The notes under the pieces were generated by a model that did no database searches, had not been told where the DNA came from, and worked only from the letters and a program-made list of their open reading frames with translations. Positions 57,598-64,000 of a stretch of DNA of 64,000 nucleotides are shown piece after piece. Origin of the DNA: DASRVA01 sp050732935 (GTDB lineage Bacteria; Gemmatimonadota; Gemmatimonadetes; JACCXV01; JAHWKZ01); assembly GCA_050732935.1 (NCBI GenBank), contig JBOHRW010000150.1, forward strand, positions 20,299-84,298, given 5' to 3'. The position numbers were made by a program, and so were the translations under genes. Positions within the stretch are counted from its first letter, which is position 1. Each line of letters begins with the position of its first letter.

Positions 57598-58189
57598 CCC
57601 TGCGTGCCCTCCAGGAGATCTTCGGCCGCGCCGAGAACCGCGTCGCGGCCCTCGCCCGTGCGCGCCGAGAACCATAGCACCTGATCCGGATCGAGGCCAA
57701 GACTCCCGGCGGTCTCGTCGAGCTGCGCCCGACGTCGTGCCCGTGGAACCTTGTCGGCCTTGGTGAGGACGACGAGCGCGGGCAGCCCGCGCTCGGCGAG
57801 CCAGGCGATCAACCGCCGATCGAGAGACGTCGGCGCCCGCCGGCCATCGACGAGGGACAGGACCCCGACCAGCCGCGGGCTGTCCTCCAGATACTCCTCG
57901 ATCATCGGAGACCAGCCTCGCTTGACCATCTCCGGAACGGCCGCGTACCCGTAGCCGGGGAGGTCGACGAAGTAACAGCGATCCCCCACCCGATAGTAGT
58001 GGATGGCGCGGGTCCGCCCCGGCGTGCGGCTCGTCCGCGCGAAGTTCCTGCGGCGCAGGAGCGTGTTCAGCAGCGAAGACTTCCCGACGTTGGAGCGCCC
58101 GGCGAAGGCGATCTCGGAGAGCTCGGGGCTGGGGCGCTCGCGCGGGGCGGTGGTCGTCAGCGCGAGCCGGACCTGCTCGACGGGGAGGG

Positions 58190-58193
<4 letters not shown>
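57594..58193 (-). CDS. engB: Ribosome biogenesis GTPase EngB (YsxC/YihA), CTG start
   Basis: A 199-residue GTPase needed for large-subunit assembly. The G motifs are complete: GRSNVGKSS (G1), TPGRTR (G2), VDLPGYGYA (G3), LTKAD (G4) and SARTGEG (G5). No ATG, GTG or TTG exists upstream of G1 in this frame; the first standard start (57989) would remove G1 and G2. CTG 58193 overlaps the clpX stop as CTGA, the same layout as other pairs in this window, and gives the normal family length, so I take it as the start. Confidence 0.85.
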
Positions 58194-59482
<1,289 letters not shown>

Positions 59483-59488
59483 CCCCGC

Positions 59489-60154
59489 CTAGTCCTCGTC
59501 CTCCCCCGCGCTCGCCTCGACGACCTCGGCCTTCCCCTTACCGTCCTCCGCCGGGCGGCCGTCGTCGCCGGGGGGCCGGGGGATCAAAACAGCATCAACC
59601 ATGCCATAGTCTCGCGCTTCCTCGGAGCTCATCCAGAAGTTGCGCTCCATGTCCTGCCGCAGGCGCTCCGTCGTCCGGTTCGTGTGCCGGGCGAGGATCT
59701 CGATCTGCTTCTCCTTGAGGTGCAGGATCTCGCGAGCCTGGATCTCGATGTCGGTGGCCTGCCCCTGGGCTCCGCCCAGCGGCTGATGGATCATGACCCG
59801 GGAATGTGGCAGCGCGAAGCGCTTGCCGGTCGTTCCCGCCGCCAGCAGGAGCGCTCCCGCTGACGCCGCCATCCCCATGCACATCGTGGAGACGTCGTTC
59901 TCCAGGTACTGCATGGTGTCATAGATGGCCAGGGCAGCCGAGGCCACCCCGCCGGGACTGTTGATGTAGAGGTTCACGTCCTTGTCCGGCGCCTCCGCCT
60001 GCAGGAAGAGGAGCTGCGCGATCACCAGGTTCGCGATCTCGTCGGTGATCGGCGTCCCCAGGAAGACGATCCGGTCCTTCAGCAGGCGAGAGTAGATGTC
60101 GTAGGACCGCTCTCCCCTTCCAGTGCGCTCGACGACGATGGGAATCAGTGGCAT
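59489..60154 (-). CDS. clpP: ClpP serine protease subunit
   Basis: A 221-residue protease subunit. [36 protein letters not shown] start, catalytic Ser in [10 protein letters not shown], His in [10 protein letters not shown] and Asp in YGMVDAVL. After the normal end (LIPRP) there is an acidic tail of about 25 residues that is not part of the conserved fold. AAGGAGAGG precedes the ATG. It lies between tig and clpX, a common order. Confidence 0.96.
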   Translation of the reverse strand: MPLIPIVVERTGRGERSYDIYSRLLKDRIVFLGTPITDEIANLVIAQLLFLQAEAPDKDVNLYINSPGGVASAALAIYDTMQYLENDVSTMCMGMAASAGALLLAAGTTGKRFALPHSRVMIHQPLGGAQGQATDIEIQAREILHLKEKQIEILARHTNRTTERLRQDMERNFWMSSEEARDYGMVDAVLIPRPPGDDGRPAEDGKGKAEVVEASAGEDED

Positions 60155-60178
60155 ATCCGCCTCTCCTTGACCATCAAC

Positions 60179-61522
60179 TTACTCGCTTTCCGCGTTCCGG
60201 GCTTCAAGGGATGTAATCTCGGAGCGCTCGCGCAGCCACTCGAAAACGCGCTCCATGGTCAGGTGGAACCGCAGGTCCTCGAGCTCTCCGGATCGCGCGA
60301 GGCGGCGCCGGGCTTCGGCGACCAAGGTCTTCTCGGGATCGATCCGCTCGGCGATGGCCGCATCGACCGCCGCGTCCTCGGCGCGCAGGTCCTCGCGCTC
60401 GGCGATGTGGCTCAAGATATGATGCCGCTGGAGGGCCCGCAGCGCGCCCGGCCGCAGGGCCTCCCGGATCTCGGCCGCGCGTTCGCCGTCTTCCTCGCCC
60501 TCGCGACCCGCTTCGCGGGTACCCCGATCCGCCAGCAGGTTCCCGAGGTACTGATCGATCATGCTCTCCGGGAGGTCGATCCGATTGGCGGCGATGATCT
60601 CGTCGATGAGCTGCTCGTTGACGTCGCGACGCGCCCTCTCCCGAACCTCCTCCTCGAGGTTCTTGCGAAGCCGCTCGCGCAGGTCCGTCGTGGAATCGAA
60701 CGCAGGACCCAGGGAGCGGGCGAACGCGTCGTCGAAGTCGGGCAGGGAGCGCTCGCTCACCTCCTCGACCCGGACGTGGAAGGTGCGCGCCTGACCGCGC
60801 AGGAACTCGTTGCGATGATCATCCGGGAAGCGCACCTGGAACGTCGTCTCCTCCGCGGCCGCGCGTCCCATGAGGCCGGCTTCGAAATCGGGCAGCACGC
60901 TGTCGGTCCCGAGCTCGACGACGTGGTTCTCGATCCGCTCGGTGTCCATCGGCCGGCCCTGGTCGTCCAGCGGAACGCTGTCGAAGCGCACGCGATCGCC
61001 GGCGCCGGCGGGACGGTCCACCGGGATCCAGTCGGCGCGCTCGTGCCGCAAACGCTCGATCACGCGCTCGACGTCGGTGTCGTCCACCGTCTGCATCCGC
61101 TCCTCGACGCGGAAACCGGTCGTCCGCCCCAGCTCGATCTCGGGCCGCACGTCGAACTCGGCGGCGAACTCGAGGTCGCCGCCGGCCGTCCAGTGGACGT
61201 TCCGAAAGCGGGGCGCACCGATGGGGTCCAGCCCGGTCTCCCGGATCCCCGATTCGAAGCCCTCGCGCACGAGATCCTGGAGCACGTCGCGCTCGATCTC
61301 TTCGCCGAACTGCCGCTCGACGAGGGCCTCCGGGGCCTTCCCTGGACGGAAGCCCTTGAGCCGGGACCGGCGCGCGTATTCGCGGACCCGGCGTCGACGC
61401 ACCTGGCTGGCGTGTGCCGACGGCACGTGCACCTCCAAGCGACGCCGCCAGCGCTCGATCTCCTCGACCTCGCTGCGGATGGCCGGAGCCGCGGTCTCGC
61501 TTTCGATCTTCTGCACGCTCAC
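60179..61522 (-). CDS. tig: Trigger factor
   Basis: A 447-residue ribosome-bound chaperone and prolyl isomerase. The ribosome-binding signature is KGFRPGKAPEALVERQFG in the N-terminal domain. The FKBP-like domain includes GDRVRFDSVPLDDQGRPMD and VELGTDSVLPDFEAGLMG. A long helical C-terminal domain follows (SMIDQYLGNLLAD). GTG start with AGAGGAG upstream. It begins only about 20 bases after the tRNA-Leu gene and may share its promoter. Confidence 0.94.
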   Translation of the reverse strand: MSVQKIESETAAPAIRSEVEEIERWRRRLEVHVPSAHASQVRRRRVREYARRSRLKGFRPGKAPEALVERQFGEEIERDVLQDLVREGFESGIRETGLDPIGAPRFRNVHWTAGGDLEFAAEFDVRPEIELGRTTGFRVEERMQTVDDTDVERVIERLRHERADWIPVDRPAGAGDRVRFDSVPLDDQGRPMDTERIENHVVELGTDSVLPDFEAGLMGRAAAEETTFQVRFPDDHRNEFLRGQARTFHVRVEEVSERSLPDFDDAFARSLGPAFDSTTDLRERLRKNLEEEVRERARRDVNEQLIDEIIAANRIDLPESMIDQYLGNLLADRGTREAGREGEEDGERAAEIREALRPGALRALQRHHILSHIAEREDLRAEDAAVDAAIAERIDPEKTLVAEARRRLARSGELEDLRFHLTMERVFEWLRERSEITSLEARNAESE

Positions 61523-61543
61523 GCCACTCCTCTTCGCAAGCTA

Positions 61544-61630
61544 TGGTGCGAGAGGGGGGACTCGAACCCCCACGGCCATCAGGCCACAAGCTCCTAAGGC
61601 TTGCGTGTCTACCAGTTCCACCACTCTCGC
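61544..61630 (-). tRNA. tRNA-Leu (anticodon UAG)
   Basis: An 87-base class II tRNA on the minus strand. The acceptor arms GCGAGAG and CTCTCGC pair fully. Anticodon stem CAAGC/GCTTG encloses loop CTTAGGA with anticodon TAG (reads CUA/CUN Leu codons). A long variable arm follows, then T arm GGGGG-TTCGAGT-CCCCC. The CCA end is encoded. It lies directly upstream of tig. Confidence 0.95.
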
Positions 61631-61644
61631 CCCGCGTCTGTTCT

Positions 61645-61669
61645 CCACCGCGACCATCGGTCGTGGTGG
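61645..61669. other. Long hairpin between degP terminator and tRNA-Leu
   Basis: CCACCGCGACC-ATC-GGTCGTGGTGG: eleven-base stem with one G-T pair and a three-base loop, 14 bases upstream of the tRNA 5' end. It lies within the likely tRNA precursor leader and may guide its processing. Confidence 0.4.
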
Positions 61670-61684
61670 ACGGGAGCCAGGGTC

Positions 61685-61714
61685 AAGATAAGGTGGACGT
61701 CCGGAGGGGACCAA
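61685..61714 (-). promoter_or_regulatory. Promoter for tRNA-Leu and the tig operon
   Basis: On the minus strand TTGGTC (61714-61709), 18 bases, TATCTT (61690-61685). Start would be near 61678, about 48 bases before the tRNA. It is the only promoter-like pair between the degP terminator and the tRNA. Confidence 0.45.
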
Positions 61715-61754
61715 GGCGGAAGCCGTTGCCGGGCCGAGAGATGGCCCCGCGCAC

Positions 61755-61791
61755 AAAAATGAGGAAGCGGGACGATCGGCGGCCCCGCTTC
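61755..61791 (-). terminator. Rho-independent terminator of degP
   Basis: On the minus strand GAAGCGGG and CCCGCTTC form an eight-base stem with a 12-base loop, followed by CTC and five T. It lies 43 bases after the degP stop. The clearest intrinsic terminator in the window. Confidence 0.85.
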
Positions 61792-61834
61792 CACCCTGCC
61801 GCCCCTTGCCGGGAGCGGCGATCTGTCTTCGAGC

Positions 61835-63376
<1,542 letters not shown>

Positions 63377-63439
63377 AAAACTGGAACCTCCTGTCAGATC
63401 ATCGAGAAGACGGGCCGGAGCGTCACCTGCCCATGCTCC

Positions 63440-63445
63440 ATTATA
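63440..63445 (-). promoter_or_regulatory. -10 box TATAAT upstream of degP
   Basis: A perfect TATAAT on the minus strand, 64 bases before the degP ATG. The -35 region (GAACCC at about 18 bases) is not a good match to TTGACA. GAAC is also the core of envelope-stress sigma factor -35 boxes, but the spacing does not fit well. Confidence 0.4.
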
Positions 63446-63546
63446 CGACGATGGCGGGGTCGGGTTCCCCGTCGGGCGTGGCCGCCTCCTCCCTCAACGA
63501 GTGCCGTACACCCCCACAACAGAAACGTGACGAGGGTTATCCACGT

Positions 63547-64000
63547 TCAAAGCGCGTCGCGCAAGCGGACCACGGCGGCCTGCCCGTCGGGGGCGCGGTA
63601 CAGCAGCTCGAGCTGATCGCGTCTCGGTGCGAGAGTGGGCGCGAGCTCCTCCTCGGTCGATCCTTCGAACAGGAAGTGGGTCACGCCGGTCTCCTGGATG
63701 AAGCGCCAGGTCGCCTCGGGATCGGCGCGCCTCGGGTAGACGACCGTGGGACGGCCGCTCCAGTACCAGACGAGAGTGGGTTTCCGCGCGAGAACGACCG
63801 CGTCGGGGGCGTTGGCGCCGATCCACCGCGACGCGTCGAAGTAGTCCTGCCAGAACGAGGGGTAGCCGCCGAGGCGGTCCCCGGTCAGGTAGACCTGCGT
63901 CCGCGGGATCTGCCGGGCCACGGCGGCGACGCCGCCGGCAAGGAGCGCCAGGGCGACCAGCAGGGCGGCGCCGACGGCCGGCGCCCGCCCGCGGCCGAGG
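63547..64000 (-). CDS. C-terminal part of a GT39/ArnT-like membrane protein, cut by window edge
   Basis: The frame is open to the last base of the window; about 150 residues are visible. It begins with a transmembrane segment (GAALLVALALLAGGVAAV), then a soluble tail: DYFDASRWIGANAPDAVVLARKP, YWSGRPTVVYPRR and FIQETGVTHFLFEG. This tail (residues prepared for a lumen-like domain after a last helix) is typical of multi-span glycosyltransferases of the ArnT/PMT group and related uncharacterised proteins. The catalytic part is outside the window, so the assignment is tentative. Confidence 0.6.
   Translation of the reverse strand, partial: LGRGRAPAVGAALLVALALLAGGVAAVARQIPRTQVYLTGDRLGGYPSFWQDYFDASRWIGANAPDAVVLARKPTLVWYWSGRPTVVYPRRADPEATWRFIQETGVTHFLFEGSTEEELAPTLAPRRDQLELLYRAPDGQAAVVRLRDAL

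Noticed and set aside
63440..63475. Envelope-stress (ECF sigma) promoter before degP
   Set aside because: GGAAC is present, but the spacing to the CGTC-like -10 is about 13 bases, too short for known ECF promoters.

Overview
This is a gene-dense, GC-rich (roughly two-thirds GC) bacterial chromosome segment from a diderm. Outer-membrane lipopolysaccharide genes (lptF, lptG, gmhA), a secretin, many lipoproteins and a very long SprA-type surface protein point to a lineage of the FCB or neighbouring candidate phyla (Gemmatimonadota or Eisenbacteria-like). The sequence alone does not fix the phylum. I see no insertion sequence, phage or CRISPR array. Genes are packed in operons, and neighbours very often overlap as ATGA, GTGA, TTGA and once apparently CTGA.

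Layout. 1-5800: end of a DPP-IV peptidase, a Mth938-type protein, a small lipoprotein, PspC, RecX, a zinc dehydrogenase, an acetyltransferase and a 3-methyladenine glycosylase. 5.8-10.1 kb: a broken small membrane gene, alaS, an unknown gene and gmhA. 10.1-12.8 kb (minus): lptF-lptG. 13.0-19.8 kb: sprA-like gene and an M28 peptidase lipoprotein. 19.9-24.8 kb: a ComEA-like double helix-hairpin-helix protein and the type IV pilus motor genes pilB-pilT-pilC. 24.8-27.2 kb: a decayed patch (ArsR and SRPBCC fragments, a TPR protein apparently shortened inside) and a second M28 peptidase. 27.2-42.6 kb: a large pilus locus with pilS-pilR, a sigma-54 promoter and pilA, two consecutive four-gene minor-pilin sets, pilMN, an unknown lipoprotein, pilOPQ and an Ig-like lipoprotein. 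42.8-51.0 kb: topA-trmFO-xerC-hslV-hslU-gcvT. 51.0-56.9 kb: an FAD oxidoreductase with an added membrane domain, a small protein homologous to that domain, a glycosyltransferase, a thermonuclease, mogA and a sigma-54 activator with a dead receiver. 56.9-61.6 kb (minus): tRNA-Leu, tig, clpP, clpX, engB and an unknown exported protein. 61.8-63.4 kb (minus): a DegP-type protease. The window ends in a membrane protein cut by its edge.

How it fits together. The pilus genes form an essentially complete machine: motors, platform, alignment complex, secretin, major pilin and two sets of minor pilins. PilS/PilR and a well-matched -24/-12 element in front of pilA give its likely control. A DNA-binding ComEA-like protein at the start of the motor operon suggests DNA uptake as one role. 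The rest is mostly housekeeping: translation, protein quality control, topology, lipopolysaccharide export and DNA repair. The most interesting items are the doubled minor-pilin module, the extra lipoprotein inside pilMNOPQ, the oxidoreductase with its paralogous membrane partner, apparent CTG starts, a recurring short-leader or leaderless promoter pattern, and several gene fossils (ArsR/SRPBCC, VapC).
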